Origin: Agromyces aureus
GTDB lineage: Bacteria; Actinomycetota; Actinomycetes; Actinomycetales; Microbacteriaceae
Reading direction: 5' to 3'
Assembly: GCF_001660485.1 (NCBI RefSeq)
Contig: NZ_CP013979.1
Coordinates: forward strand, 3,224,001-3,288,000
Length of the DNA stretch: 64,000 nucleotides
Within the stretch, counting starts at the first letter, position 1. Each line of letters opens with the position of its first letter. Below are positions 1-11,100 of this stretch, one piece after another. A program made the translations under genes and the position numbers. The notes under the pieces are model-generated. The model did no database searches, had not been told where the DNA came from, and saw only the letters and a program-made list of their open reading frames with translations.

Positions 1-3000
1 GTCGATCTCGGTGATCGTCTCGACGTTGGCCGTGGCCGTGATCACCCAGGTCTGCACCGTCGGCTCACCGTCGGCGGCCGGGATCACCCAGTCGTCGGCG
101 AGCACCGTGTCGGGGTCGACGCCGGTCCAGTCGCCGACGGGGTCGCCGTCGGGATCGACCGCCGTCGCCGTGAACGTCGTACCGGCGGGGAACGCCGGGG
201 TGTCGCTCAGGTCGTAGAACAGATCCTTGTCGCTCTCGTTCGTCACCTCGATCTTGTACTTGACCGTGAACGTGCCGTCGCCGTTCAGCGTCGGTTGTGC
301 GCCGTCGAACAGCGACTTGACGGCCGTCGCCTGACCCGGCTCGTCGCAGTCGGTGCGAACCTCGGGCCGCTCGTTGATCGTGATCGTGGCCACGTTGCGG
401 AAGCCGCCGGCCTCGGTCGAACCGGGCAGGGAGCAGACCGTGGTCTCGCCGGTCCACGCCTCTTCGGTCACGGTCGCGGACACGATCACCGTGAAGACGT
501 CCTCGGCGCCCGCCTCGAGCGGCTGGTCCGTGGCCAGCGTCTCCTCGAGCGTGTCGGGCAGATCGCCCCAGTCGCCCGAGTCGCCGTTGGTCGACGACCA
601 GGTCGCCTCGTCGATCGTGATGCCCTCGCCGAACGACGAGAGGTCGTCGATCAGGTCGTAGGTCAGCGGGGAGACCACGCTGGTGTTCTCCACCGTGACC
701 TCGTAGGTGATGAGCCACGAGCCGTCGGCCTGCTGCTCAGCGGACTCGACCGTCTTGTCGACCTCGTACGTGGCGGGGTTCGCCGTGTTCGTGATCGAGC
801 AGGAGACGTCCTGTCCGGGCTGGAGCACCACGGCGTCGTCGTCGAGTTCCACCGGCACCGGCGGCGTCTGGCTGTTGTCGAAGCACACCCACTCGCCGGA
901 CTCGAACTCGTCGGATCCTTCGAAGTCCGCGCTCTCGGCGAGGTCGTAGGAGACGTTCGACTCCACCGGGCCGCTGGCGGCGCCGTCACCCTCGATCACC
1001 GTGGTGCCGTTGTCGCTCGCGGTGAGCGTCCACAGCGACGGCGGGAAGTCCGTCGCCACCGAGTCGGGCTTGACGATCTTCTCGAGCTCGAGCGTCGGTG
1101 CGATGTCGGAGTTGGTGATGGTGCAGTCGACACTCGCGCCGAGCGTGTTCACCGTCAGCGTGGCGTTGACCGAGCCGGGCGTGCTCAGGAGCGTGAAGGC
1201 GTCAGGGCCGCTCTCGGACTCGCAGGTCCAGGTCGCCGTGACCTCGTACTCGACTCCGTTCACCCACTTCGTGGAGACCTCGTTCAGCGTGTAGCCGACG
1301 TTGACGTCGACCGTGCCGGATGCCGTGCCTTCGCCAGTGAACGTGTCACTGTCGTCGCCCACGTTCTCGCCGCTCAGGGTCCAGTCGGCCGCCACGGCGT
1401 CGCCGCCGTTGGGGTTCTGCACGACCTTCGTGAGCGTGACCGTCTGCGTGCAGTCGACGTAGTTGGTCACCAGGAAGGTGTTGAACGTGTTCTCGAGCGT
1501 CTGGTCACCCGTGCCGCTCGAATCCACGAGCTCGCAGTTCTCGGGAACCTGGACGCCGGTCTCACCGACCGTGACCTCGTCGTTCAGTGCGTAGGGACCG
1601 TACTCGGTGTCCCACTCGACGTTCTGACCATCGAGCGTGCCCTGGGCGCTGAAGCCGTCGGGCAGGTCGTCGCTGTCCCAAGCGATCGGAGCACCGCCGT
1701 CGATGACCCACTCCTTGTCGAGCAGGACGACCACGGGGACGTCGAAGCAGGCGTCGTCGGTGTAGGTGTCGCCGGAGGTGACGGTCGCCCCGTTCAGCAG
1801 GCCCTTGCCGTCTTCGCCCTCGCAGAGCAGCTCGTCGCTGCCGTCGACGTCGTCGACGGTGAACGAGACGACCACCGTGAAGGTGTGCGTCGCGCCGCCC
1901 AGGAGCTCCTGGTCCTCGACGACCACATCGTCGGAAGACGATGCCCCGTTCCAGGCCGGGTTCACCGTGACATCCGAACTGGTGACCTCGCGATCGGTGA
2001 TCGAGACGTCGCCCGCGAAGTCAGGCGTGTCGGACAGGTCGTAGACGAGGGCCTGAGTGGCGCTGAGGTTCTGGACCGTGACCGTGTAGGTCGCCTCCCA
2101 GTGGTCGCCGACCTTGGTCACGTCGCCGACGGAGCTCTTCTCGATCTTCGGCTGGGCGGGAAGGCCGCATCCGGTGTCGGAAGAAGAGATGCCGTTCGAC
2201 GTCAGCGTGGCCTCGTTGAGGAACCCGACGTTCGGGTCGACCTCGGTGAACGCGCACGTGTTCGTCGTCGGGTCGGTGAAGGCCGCCTTGTCGACCTTCG
2301 CCGTCACCGTCACGGTGTACTCGTGGACGCCGGCGATGCCGATCACCTTGTCGGTCGGGACCAGCTTCGCGGTCTCGTCGGTCGGCGGGCCGCCCACCGG
2401 GCCGGGCCACTCGCCGCTCGTCTCGCCGGTCCACGTCGCCGACAGCACGTCGACCTCGGGACCGAACCGGAGCGTGTCGTCGAGCGTGTACTTCGAGACG
2501 AAGTCCTCGTTGCCGGTCACGGTGACGTCGTAGACGATCGTCCACACGCCGTCCGCATCCTGCGTGACGGTCGGGTTGCCCTTCTCGACCGTCGGCTCAC
2601 CGCCGCGGTCGATGTTGGTGCAGTCGTCGTCGGTGCGCGTGATCTCACCCGACGTGACGATGGCGTTGTTCAGGAAGCCGACGCCGCCGGGGTTGTTGTC
2701 GGTCTTGCACTCGAGCTCTGCCGGCGGGATCTCGCCCGCGGGTGCATCGACGTTGATCACGACGGTGTAGACATCGACCGCGTCGGCCGCGATGGCCTTG
2801 TTCGACGCGACCGTGAACGGCGAGCCGTCGTACGGGGTGACCGGCGCCTGCGCGTCGATCTGGTAGCTGAGGTAGTCGACACCAGCGGGGAACGCCGGGT
2901 CATCGGTCAGCGTGTAGTACGACGGCTTCGCGCCCGGGTCGGTGTTCGACACCGTGAGCGTGTACGAGACATCCCATGTGCCGTCGTCGAGCCGCTGCAT

Positions 3001-6000
3001 GGACGTCGCGCCCGACTTCACGATCTTCGGAGCGCTCGGGAATCCACAGGCCGAGGCATCGGTCGATGTGCCCGCGACCTTGAGGGTCGAGGTGTTGTTG
3101 AACGCGGCGTTGGCGCTGCCGCCGGTCGGACACGCGGACTGCGCCGGCGTCAGGTCGGGGCCGGTGAGCCCGATGCCTGAGACCGTGATGCGGTACGTGG
3201 TCGTCGTGTTGCCGGCCAGGTAGGCATCGACGGCGATGTTGCCGCTGCCCGCCCATGAGGTCGGGTATGCGACCGAGTCCTTCGTCAGGGCGTACGAGGC
3301 GCCGGTGAGCACGACTCCCGTGCCGAAGTGCAGCGAGTCGGCCAGCGTGTAGAGGCCGCCGACCGCCGTGGTGTTCTTCACCACGAGGTCGTAGGCGATC
3401 GTCCACTTGCCGTCGCTGCCCTGCGAGACCGAACCCGGGACGACCGCCTTGGTGTGGGTGATCGTGGGCGAGTTGACCGTGACGCAGCCGGTGGCGTCGG
3501 TCGTCTGGTTGCCCGAGACGAGGGTCGCCGTGTTGTTCAGGCCGCCCGCACTCGGGCAGGTGTACGCCGGGTCACCGGAGTCGATGCTGACCTGGACGGA
3601 GATCTGGTACACGTGGGCCGCTGCTCCGCCCGCGAGGGCGATGTCGTCGGCCAGCAGGTCGTTCGGTACGGCACCGGTCCACGTCGGGACGGTGGTGACA
3701 CCGCCCGGCTTGGACACGACCACCGGCGGACCGACCTGCGTCACCGAGGCGGGCAGGGCGAGCTTGTCCCTCAGGTCGTAGACGACGCCGGTCGTCGCCG
3801 ACGGGTTCGTGACGGTGATCGTGTACGGGAGGGTCCACGTGCCGTCACCGTTGTCGACGGCGGTGCCGCCGACCTTGGTGATGGTCGGGTTGACCGGGAC
3901 CGCGCAGTCCTGGGCGGGGTACGTCGTGCCCGCGACCGTCATCACGGCCGAGTTGAGGAATCCGACGTTGCCAGGAGTGCCGGTCTTGCACGCGGCGGGA
4001 TCAGTGCTCGGCACCGTGTTCGGGGCGACCGTCGCGTTGACCGTCACGTGCCAGGTCTGCTGCGTCGCCTTGAGGAGCGTCGGAACGCCGGCGAAGGCCT
4101 GCACGTTCGCGAACGGCACGCTCCACGCGGTGACCGCACCGGCGGGCTGCAGCTGGTAGGTCGCACTGTTCACCGTCACGCTCGTGCCGAACTTCAGCTG
4201 GTCGCTCAGCGTGTACGTGAGGTCCTGGAAGTTGCTCGGGTTCTTCACGACGATGTCGTAGCCGATGGTCCAGGTGCCGTTGGCGTTCGCCGTCGGGATG
4301 GCTGCCGTCTTGGTGATGGTCGGCACGATCGGCTTCAGCGTGTTCGTGACCGTGCAGTCCACCTTGTCGCCCGGAGCGAGGGCCGGGACCGAGGGCCCGG
4401 CGACCGGGGCGCCGCCGTTCTTGGAGCACGACCACGTTCCCGGCAGGAACTCGCCCGCGTTCGGCAGTGAGGTCGACTCCGCGAGGGTCAGCGGGACGCC
4501 GGCGGGAACGTCGACGAAGCCGCCGGTTCCACCGTCGCCGCCTACGACCGTGCCGCCTGCCGTTGCGGACAGGTACCACTGGTTCGCCGGGGCGACGTTG
4601 CCGGTGACGACCTTCGTCAGCTTGATCTGCGGGGCGATCGGCTCGTTCGTCACGATGCAGGTGCCGGTGGCGAGGGCCGCCACGGTGACGGTCGACGTCA
4701 CCACGTAGTCACCGCCGGCCGTCGTCTTGCACTGGATGTCGCGCAGCTGGTATCCCGCAGGGCCACCGGACTCGGAGATCGTGTAGCTCGTGCCGGGACG
4801 GACGAGGACGGTGTTGCCCGTCGTCGTCGACGCGGGGTTCAGGCCCGGGATGGCGACGTTCGGAGTCGCGGTGAGCGTCCAGTCGCTGGGGTCGGGGTCG
4901 GTGCCCTCGAGCTCGACCACGTCCTTGATGAGCGTGAGCAGCGCGGTCTGGTTCACCGCGGTGCACTGCACGCGGAAGCCGAGGGGCACGGTGACGCCGC
5001 CGTTGAGGCCGTCGCTGAAGCCGGGGATGACCGTGCCGCCCGCGTTCACCTGCTCGCAGTTCCAGCTGCCCGTGGCGGGCGGAACCGGCACTGCGTTGAG
5101 GCCGAGCGTCTGCACGTAGCGCGGGTCGCCGGTCTCGACGAGCGGATAGGTCGTGTTCGGGGTCACGAGTGCGGTTGCGCCGGGCGTGCCGGTCGCACCG
5201 TTCGGCCCGGGAAGGGATCCGCCGGGAGCGACGGCGTCGAGGTTCCAGACGCTCGGGGCGACTCCGCCGTTCGTCACGGTCTTCTTCAGCGTCAGCTGGC
5301 TGTCGCAGGTGACGGTGTTCGTGATCGTGTAGGTGTTGTCACCGGGTTGCAGCGTGGCACTGTACGGCAGCGCACCGTTGCCGGGGGCAGCGCCGTTCGC
5401 GAGGGTCACCTTGCTGTCGGTGATGCGGCAGAGGTCGCGAGAGCCGACGCCCGTGGTCTCGTTCAGCGAGATGACGGTGTTCGCCGGAACCGGTCCCTGC
5501 ACGGTCACCCAGGGGGTGTTGGTGCCGCCGACGGTCAGCTGCGCGGTGAGGCCGATCGGCTGCTGGCCGTTCTGGTAGGTCACGCCGTTGACGACCCAGA
5601 CCTTGTTCACACTGTAGGTGGCCTGCGGCAACGGTGGCCGGTTCCAGACCGTACAGGTGATCGCCTGCGTCGAGCTCACCGGAACCGAGAAGCCGGTCGC
5701 CAGGTTGCCCACGGTGATCGCCGCGCCCGTCGCGACATCGGTGCAGACCGCGTTCTTGCCGCTCGTCTGCACGATGCTGTGGCCTTGCGGGTCCTCAGTG
5801 ACGTTCACCGTGCCGCTCGTGGTACCGCCCGCGAAGGTCAGGGGCAGGTTCACGGCGCCGGTTCCGGCGGCCGTGGTGCCCTCCTGCGAAGCCGGGGTGA
5901 TGCCACCGGTCGTGGGGGCCGCGGTGAACTTCCAGCCGCCCGCCGGCGTCTGGCCGGTCTTCGACTCACCCGTGCTCGTGCTCGAGACGACCTGCTTGAC

Positions 6001-7821
6001 GACCGAGATCGATCCCTCGCAGGCGCCGAGCGCGAGGTTGCGGAGGATCGTGCCGGCCTCGTCGTAGTCCGCGGACTGGAAGTAGTCGGAGTTCAGCGTG
6101 TTGCCCGAGATGGCGATGAGGTTGTCGGGCGAGCCGCCGACGCCGTCGCCGACACCGAAGCCGATGACGCGCGTGCCGAGCGCCTTGACGGCGTTGGCCG
6201 AGAACACGCCGTTCTCCACCTCGCGGAAGCGCGTGCGGTTACCGGGGCCCTCGTCGTTCGAGTAGACCGTCGGGTTGCCGTCGGTGAGCACGACCGCGAG
6301 GTCGTACTGCGTGCCGCTGGTCGCGACCTGGTAGATGCCGCGGTCCCAGTTCGTCGCCTCGGTCGGCGTCGAGAAACCGTCGATGTGGTTGCGCACGGTG
6401 TTCGCGCCGGCGACGGTCGAGACGGGGGTGATGCCGAGGTTCGCTCCCGAGCTGGCGGGGGCGACGTTGTTGAACGTGAAGATGCCGACCTGCGACGGCG
6501 TACCCTGCAGCGCCGTGACGAAGCCCTTGGCTGCGTTCTTCAGTTCGGTGAAGTTCGGTGCCACCGACCCGGAGAGGTCGATCACGAGCGCGACGCGCAC
6601 GCCGCACTTCTGGGAGGCCGGCGGGTTGGCGAGCGAGTTCTGCCAGATGCCGCCGGACGCGTTGTTCGTGGTGTTGCCCGTGGCGATCATGAAGTCGCTC
6701 GTCGAGCTGTACGTTCCGCCGTTGTTTATGACCGACGTCTGGAACCGGTACGGCGCGGAGGCCGGGGTGGTTCCGGTTGCGAGCGTGCCGTTCTTCGTCC
6801 AGCCTCCGGGGACGCCCGGCGTGGCCTGCGCCACCCAGTAGCGGGCTCCGTTCGGTGCCGGCACGGTGAACGTGCAGACGCCGGAGGCGAGCGAGACGCA
6901 GGTGGCCCACGGCTGGTTGATGATCGAGCCGAACGAACCCGCGTTGTCGGTGTACAGCTGCAGCGTCACGCCGGCGAGGCCAGCGACGGCGGAGATGCCG
7001 GTGCGAACGCCACCGACCTGGACGTTGATGGTGCCCGGGCCGGTGAAGGTCTGCGTGAACGTGCAGTTCGCGAACTTCTGGGTGGGGTTGCCGTTCGAGT
7101 TGCTGAAGGTCACGGTGCGGTTGGCCGCGTTGAAGGTCGGGTCGCCTCCGCCGCTGCCGCCGACCGAACACGTGAAGCCGGTCGTCGTGTAGTTGGCCGG
7201 ACCGTTCTCCGCGTAGAGCGTGTAGGTGTTGTTGCGCGGCACGGACCGTGTCTGGCCCGACGTGAAGTTGTAGTTGTCGCTGTTGCTCAGGCGAACGGCG
7301 TGGATGGTCCACTGGTCCGGCGTCGCCGATCCGCCGGAGACGGTGTTCGTGATCTGGAGGTTGCCGCATTCGGTCGTACAGTTCGCCGTGTCGGCCGGGA
7401 ACACCGAGAACACCCCGACATCGCCGGCGGCGGACTCCTTCGCGGCCTGCTTGGCGGCCGGTGCCTCTTCGGCGGGCGGCTCGGCCGCCTCCTCGGTCGG
7501 GGTCGCCGACTCGGTCGGCGTCGCCTCCTCGGTCGGGGTCGCGGCCTCCGTCGGCGTGGCCTCCTCGGTCGGCGTCGCGGCCTCCGTCGGCGGCGTGGTC
7601 TCCGTCGTCGTGATGGGCTGCTCGGTCGGCGGGTCGGTCGGGGTGACGCCCTCGGCGAAGGCCATCGTCGGCAGGCCGACGACGAGCAGACCGCCGACGG
7701 CGATCGAGGCGATCACGCCTCGCAGGGTTCGCGCTCGCTCGGCTTCACGTCGACGTCGGGACCGACGCGGTCCCTGTGCGTGGTCGTCGTTTCGGGTGCC
7801 GAACCAGTTGAGCTTCATCAT
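1..7821 (-). CDS. Giant vWA/DUF11-repeat surface protein (3' end outside window)
   Basis: A single open frame of 2607 codons runs from an ATG at 7821 to the window edge, so the C-terminus is missing. Tandem ATGs lie at 7821 and 7818, behind GAAGG. Residues about 30-55 form a signal peptide (basic, hydrophobic, ending TMAFAEG). A Thr/Pro/Glu-rich low-complexity linker follows. A von Willebrand A domain begins near residue 405, with MIDAS motif DLSGS at D415. Beyond about residue 600 come several prealbumin/SpaA-like modules of 80-100 residues. At least eight DUF11-like modules follow, each opening with K...DGTWTIxYDVxVxN and carrying paired cysteines. The protein is probably exported and wall- or matrix-associated, acting in adhesion, but the anchoring end is not visible. 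It lies just downstream of a smaller protein with the same architecture at 8130-12440. Expression could be separate, since a 308-bp gap with a hairpin lies between them. Confidence 0.85.
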   Translation of the reverse strand, partial: MMKLNWFGTRNDDHAQGPRRSRRRREAERARTLRGVIASIAVGGLLVVGLPTMAFAEGVTPTDPPTEQPITTTETTPPTEAATPTEEATPTEAATPTEEATPTESATPTEEAAEPPAEEAPAAKQAAKESAAGDVGVFSVFPADTANCTTECGNLQITNTVSGGSATPDQWTIHAVRLSNSDNYNFTSGQTRSVPRNNTYTLYAENGPANYTTTGFTCSVGGSGGGDPTFNAANRTVTFSNSNGNPTQKFANCTFTQTFTGPGTINVQVGGVRTGISAVAGLAGVTLQLYTDNAGSFGSIINQPWATCVSLASGVCTFTVPAPNGARYWVAQATPGVPGGWTKNGTLATGTTPASAPYRFQTSVINNGGTYSSTSDFMIATGNTTNNASGGIWQNSLANPPASQKCGVRVALVIDLSGSVAPNFTELKNAAKGFVTALQGTPSQVGIFTFNNVAPASSGANLGITPVSTVAGANTVRNHIDGFSTPTEATNWDRGIYQVATSGTQYDLAVVLTDGNPTVYSNDEGPGNRTRFREVENGVFSANAVKALGTRVIGFGVGDGVGGSPDNLIAISGNTLNSDYFQSADYDEAGTILRNLALGACEGSISVVKQVVSSTSTGESKTGQTPAGGWKFTAAPTTGGITPASQEGTTAAGTGAVNLPLTFAGGTTSGTVNVTEDPQGHSIVQTSGKNAVCTDVATGAAITVGNLATGFSVPVSSTQAITCTVWNRPPLPQATYSVNKVWVVNGVTYQNGQQPIGLTAQLTVGGTNTPWVTVQGPVPANTVISLNETTGVGSRDLCRITDSKVTLANGAAPGNGALPYSATLQPGDNTYTITNTVTCDSQLTLKKTVTNGGVAPSVWNLDAVAPGGSLPGPNGATGTPGATALVTPNTTYPLVETGDPRYVQTLGLNAVPVPPATGSWNCEQVNAGGTVIPGFSDGLNGGVTVPLGFRVQCTAVNQTALLTLIKDVVELEGTDPDPSDWTLTATPNVAIPGLNPASTTTGNTVLVRPGTSYTISESGGPAGYQLRDIQCKTTAGGDYVVTSTVTVAALATGTCIVTNEPIAPQIKLTKVVTGNVAPANQWYLSATAGGTVVGGDGGTGGFVDVPAGVPLTLAESTSLPNAGEFLPGTWSCSKNGGAPVAGPSVPALAPGDKVDCTVTNTLKPIVPTITKTAAIPTANANGTWTIGYDIVVKNPSNFQDLTYTLSDQLKFGTSVTVNSATYQLQPAGAVTAWSVPFANVQAFAGVPTLLKATQQTWHVTVNATVAPNTVPSTDPAACKTGTPGNVGFLNSAVMTVAGTTYPAQDCAVPVNPTITKVGGTAVDNGDGTWTLPYTITVTNPSATTGVVYDLRDKLALPASVTQVGPPVVVSKPGGVTTVPTWTGAVPNDLLADDIALAGGAAAHVYQISVQVSIDSGDPAYTCPSAGGLNNTATLVSGNQTTDATGCVTVNSPTITHTKAVVPGSVSQGSDGKWTIAYDLVVKNTTAVGGLYTLADSLHFGTGVVLTGASYALTKDSVAYPTSWAGSGNIAVDAYLAGNTTTTYRITVSGIGLTGPDLTPAQSACPTGGSANAAFNNTSTLKVAGTSTDASACGFPSAPKIVKSGATSMQRLDDGTWDVSYTLTVSNTDPGAKPSYYTLTDDPAFPAGVDYLSYQIDAQAPVTPYDGSPFTVASNKAIAADAVDVYTVVINVDAPAGEIPPAELECKTDNNPGGVGFLNNAIVTSGEITRTDDDCTNIDRGGEPTVEKGNPTVTQDADGVWTIVYDVTVTGNEDFVSKYTLDDTLRFGPEVDVLSATWTGETSGEWPGPVGGPPTDETAKLVPTDKVIGIAGVHEYTVTVTAKVDKAAFTDPTTNTCAFTEVDPNVGFLNEATLTSNGISSSDTGCGLPAQPKIEKSSVGDVTKVGDHWEATYTVTVQNLSATQALVYDLSDTPDFAGDVSITDREVTSSDVTVNPAWNGASSSDDVVVEDQELLGGATHTFTVVVSFTVDDVDGSDELLCEGEDGKGLLNGATVTSGDTYTDDACFDVPVVVLLDKEWVIDGGAPIAWDSDDLPDGFSAQGTLDGQNVEWDTEYGPYALNDEVTVGETGVQVPENCELVDSSGTGDQTLENTFNTFLVTNYVDCTQTVTLTKVVQNPNGGDAVAADWTLSGENVGDDSDTFTGEGTASGTVDVNVGYTLNEVSTKWVNGVEYEVTATWTCESESGPDAFTLLSTPGSVNATLTVNTLGASVDCTITNSDIAPTLELEKIVKPDSVATDFPPSLWTLTASDNGTTVIEGDGAASGPVESNVSYDLAESADFEGSDEFESGEWVCFDNSQTPPVPVELDDDAVVLQPGQDVSCSITNTANPATYEVDKTVESAEQQADGSWLITYEVTVENTSVVSPLTYDLIDDLSSFGEGITIDEATWSSTNGDSGDWGDLPDTLEETLATDQPLEAGAEDVFTVIVSATVTEEAWTGETTVCSLPGSTEAGGFRNVATITINERPEVRTDCDEPGQATAVKSLFDGAQPTLNGDGTFTVKYKIEVTNESDKDLFYDLSDTPAFPAGTTFTATAVDPDGDPVGDWTGVDPDTVLADDWVIPAADGEPTVQTWVITATANVETITEID

Positions 7822-8129
7822 CGAACCTTCGCGTCGGGTCAGCCTGCTGAATGTGAGGATTACGCAGGTGAGCCGAGTCAAGCACTGCTGGGGGAGGCAG
7901 CGACAGGGTTCCTGCGTGACCAATACGGGGGGCATCTCGTACCCGATCCGCGGGTTGATCAGGATTTCGGCAGCCCTGTCACCCGAACGCGGGGCATCTG
8001 AGGACCGCTCATTTCCTTGCGTACGAATGGATGTCGCGACTCGCGTCCATACGAACGAATGGATGCCGCGACTCCAGCGAGCCGCGGCATCCGTTCACCG
8101 TCGTCGACCGGTCGGCGATACCCGACCGC
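7822..8129. other. Intergenic region between the two surface-protein genes
   Basis: This 308-bp gap has no convincing gene. On the minus strand it carries a possible -35 (TTGACT, 7881-7876) for the giant gene. Near 8023-8075 it holds two imperfect direct copies of ACGAATGGATGYCGCGACTC, the second forming the left arm of a terminator hairpin at 8057-8096. No well-placed -10 was recognised. Confidence 0.5.
8057..8096 (-). terminator. Hairpin after the 8130-12440 surface-protein gene
   Basis: The arms GGATGCCGCG (8061-8070) and CGCGGCATCC (8083-8092) pair perfectly. Flanking bases extend the stem to about 14 bp including one G-T pair, with a 12-base loop. It lies about 35 bases beyond the minus-strand stop at 8130 and has no U-tract. 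Confidence 0.6.
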
Positions 8130-11100
8130 TCAGGGCCGCTCGCCCTCGGTGCGGCGCCTCCTGATCGCCACGAACGCGACCGCGACCGCACCCATCAGCA
8201 GCAGCCCTCCGGCCACCCAGATCGACGGGCCGCCCGCGAAGCCGGTGCTCGCGATCGAGGACCCCGGATGCGGCACGGTCACCGTGACCGTGGAGTCGTC
8301 GCACAGGATCGCCTCCTCGGGATCGAGCGGGATCGCCCCTTCCGCCACCGGGGCCGTCTCGTCGTCGGGCAGGTCGTTCCAGCAGATCTCACCCGTGTTC
8401 ACGACGCTCGACGCGTTCGTTCCCGGATTCAGCGTGACCGAGAGCACCACGTCGGGTGCGTCCGGTCTCGATCCACCGATCTGCCCGTTCAGGATGCAGT
8501 GCAGCGTGCCGCCGTATCCGGTCGAGGACGTGCCCGTCACCGCGCAGTCGTCCCAGCGCGGGAACGCGGGCGCGGCCGGGGTGGTGATCGAGTTCACCTT
8601 GAGGTCCGACGGGATCTCATCGAAGAGCTCCATCGCCTTGGTGGCGCCGAGGCCCGGGTTCGTGACCGACAGCGTGTAGTCGAACGTGGAGCCGGGCTTG
8701 GCCGAGGTGACGCTCGAGGTCTTCTCGATCAGCGGCCCGGCCGCGCGGGTGACCGCGCAGGCGGGGGTCGCCGACGGGTAGACCGCCAGCACCGACTGGC
8801 TCGGGTTGATCTCGAACGTGATCGTGAGCGGATGCAGCTGGTCGGCGAATGCGTAGCTCGGGAGCGACGAGTCCTTGACCATGTTCTCCCACGAGTCGAC
8901 GATCGTGCCCTCGCCCACCACATCGCCCTCTTCGGCGAGGCGCCAGCCCGGCCAGGCGATCGAGATGCCCTCGGAGTTCACCGCGCCGTACGGCCAGAGC
9001 AGCCGGCCGGTGCGCTCGGCCCACGGGATCGTCTGCACGATCGGCTCCGCGTCGGGGTAGAACACCGGGTCGGGCGTCCACGTCACGGTGATGTCGGCCG
9101 GAGCGACCGGCCCGACGGTCTTGACGTCGTGGTAGAGCCACGGCACGTCGTTGATGCACTGCACGTACGCGTTGGCCTGCATGGCCTTCGTCGGCACGGT
9201 GACCTCGTCGCAGTCGTTGCCGGGGTTGAGGTCGTTCGTCGGCAGGATCGGGACGGCGACCGCCGCCACGGCGGACTCGACCGGCTCCTCGACCTCGGGC
9301 ACGACGATCGAGACGCACGCCTCGTTCACCACGGGCTCGGCCGGGACCGGCTCGGGCGGCGTCTCGGGGTTCTCGGGCAGCGGCCCGAGCGGGTCACCGA
9401 GGAACCGCACCTGGAACCGGAACTCGGTCACCGAGCCCTCGGCGTACACGCCGTTGTACAGCGCCTCGAACGCGTTGCCCGTGAAGGAGGCGCTCCAGTT
9501 CGGGTCGTCGGGGTCGATCGTGATGCCGCTGATCACCTCGAGCGTGTCGGGCAGCGTGTCGGTCACGAGCGCGCCCGGCACGTCGGGTCCGTGGTTCGTC
9601 ACGGTGAGCGTGAACCAGAACTCGGATGCCTCGGGGTCGGTGTCGTCGATCGCCTCGACACCCTCGGGCAGCTCGTACTCCTTCACGATGCCGAGGTCCG
9701 CGGGCTCGGCGGTGTTCACGATCTCGCAGGAGGCCTCACCTCCGACCGGCACGAACACCTCGCCCTCGGGGCCGACGAGCTTCTCGAGGTCGTCGTCGCC
9801 CGTGCACTCCCAGTCGCCCGCGACGTAGGTGCCGTCGGTGACGAGCGGATTGTCGCTGTCGGGGTTCGGCCGCTCGCTCACGGTGTACCAGCCCGACGGC
9901 ACGAGGGCGGTGCGGCCGGGATCGGCGACGCCGGGCTCCTCGATCGTGACGGGACCGTCGGCCTTCAGCAGCCAGTCGCTCGGCACGGCCGGCTCGATGT
10001 CCTCGCCGAGGGCGCCGTTGTCGACGGTCTTGATGAGGGTGAGACGCCCGGGTGCGTCGCATGCGGTGTCCTCCTTCGTACCGGTGCCGACGGTGACGAT
10101 GCCGGTGTTCGTGAATCCGCCGCCCTCCTCCTCGTCGCAGCCGTACGTCGGCTCGCCCTCGTCGTCGATCGTGGCCGTGACCCGCACGAACCAGTGGTCC
10201 GTGATGCCGAGGGGCAGGTGCGCGCCGCTCGCGAGGGCGTACTCGCCGTCGGGCACGACCGGGAGGGAATGTCCGGGATCCGTCGTCGGATCCTCACCCG
10301 GCGACCAGTACGTGAACGAAGCGACCGTCATCCCAGGACCGAAGTCCGTGACATCCGACAGATCGTAGGAGGTGTCGACGTCGCCGGTGTTCGCGACGTC
10401 GAGCGTGTAGTCGAGCGTCCAGATGCCGGTATCGGGGTCCAGCGTCGTCGAGTCGACGTTCTTGTCGATCGTGACATCGGGCGTCGGGTTCTCGGTGACG
10501 CAGTCGTCGACGGGCGTCGCGACGGCGTCGTCCTTCGTGACGTCGTCGAGCACGACGTCGGGGCATCGGCCGTTGTCGCCCGGCGTGATGACGTTGTGGA
10601 GCACCTCGTCGAACGCATTGTCGTCGACCTCGACCGTGAACGACGCCGTGGCCTCGTCACCCGGACCGAGGTCGGGGATCGACCAGGTCAGCGTCGTGCC
10701 GGTCAACGAGAGACCGGCTCCGACCGTCTGGATGGTGGAGTTGTCGAGCACGTCGCTCAGGTCGTCGGTGACGGTCGCGCCGGTCACCTCGATCAGGCCG
10801 TCGTTCTTCGCGTGCAGCGTGTAGGTGACGGTCTGGCCGGGCAGGACGGTCGAGCCGTCCTTCGGATCGACCGTCTTCCATGTGAGCCACTTCGGGGCGA
10901 AGGTGTTGAGCACCCAGCAGTGCGTCGTGGATTCCTTGGCGACGGTCGCCGTGAACGTGCGGGTCGGCGTGTCGAAGGGCACCGCGACCGCGTCGGCGAG
11001 GTTCGACGTGGTGCCGCATCGCGCGCCCGTCATGACGCTGCCGCCGGGATCAGGCGTCTCGCTGAAGACCACCTGCCGTGCCGGCGGGTTCGGCACGACC

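Noticed and set aside
295..3180. 961-codon plus-strand open frame, and similar long frames at 5347-8001 and 8031-11486
   Set aside because: They are antisense to the giant surface-protein genes, are made of Arg/Val/Asp/Gly-rich shadow residues with no domain, and result from GC-biased codon structure on the other strand.
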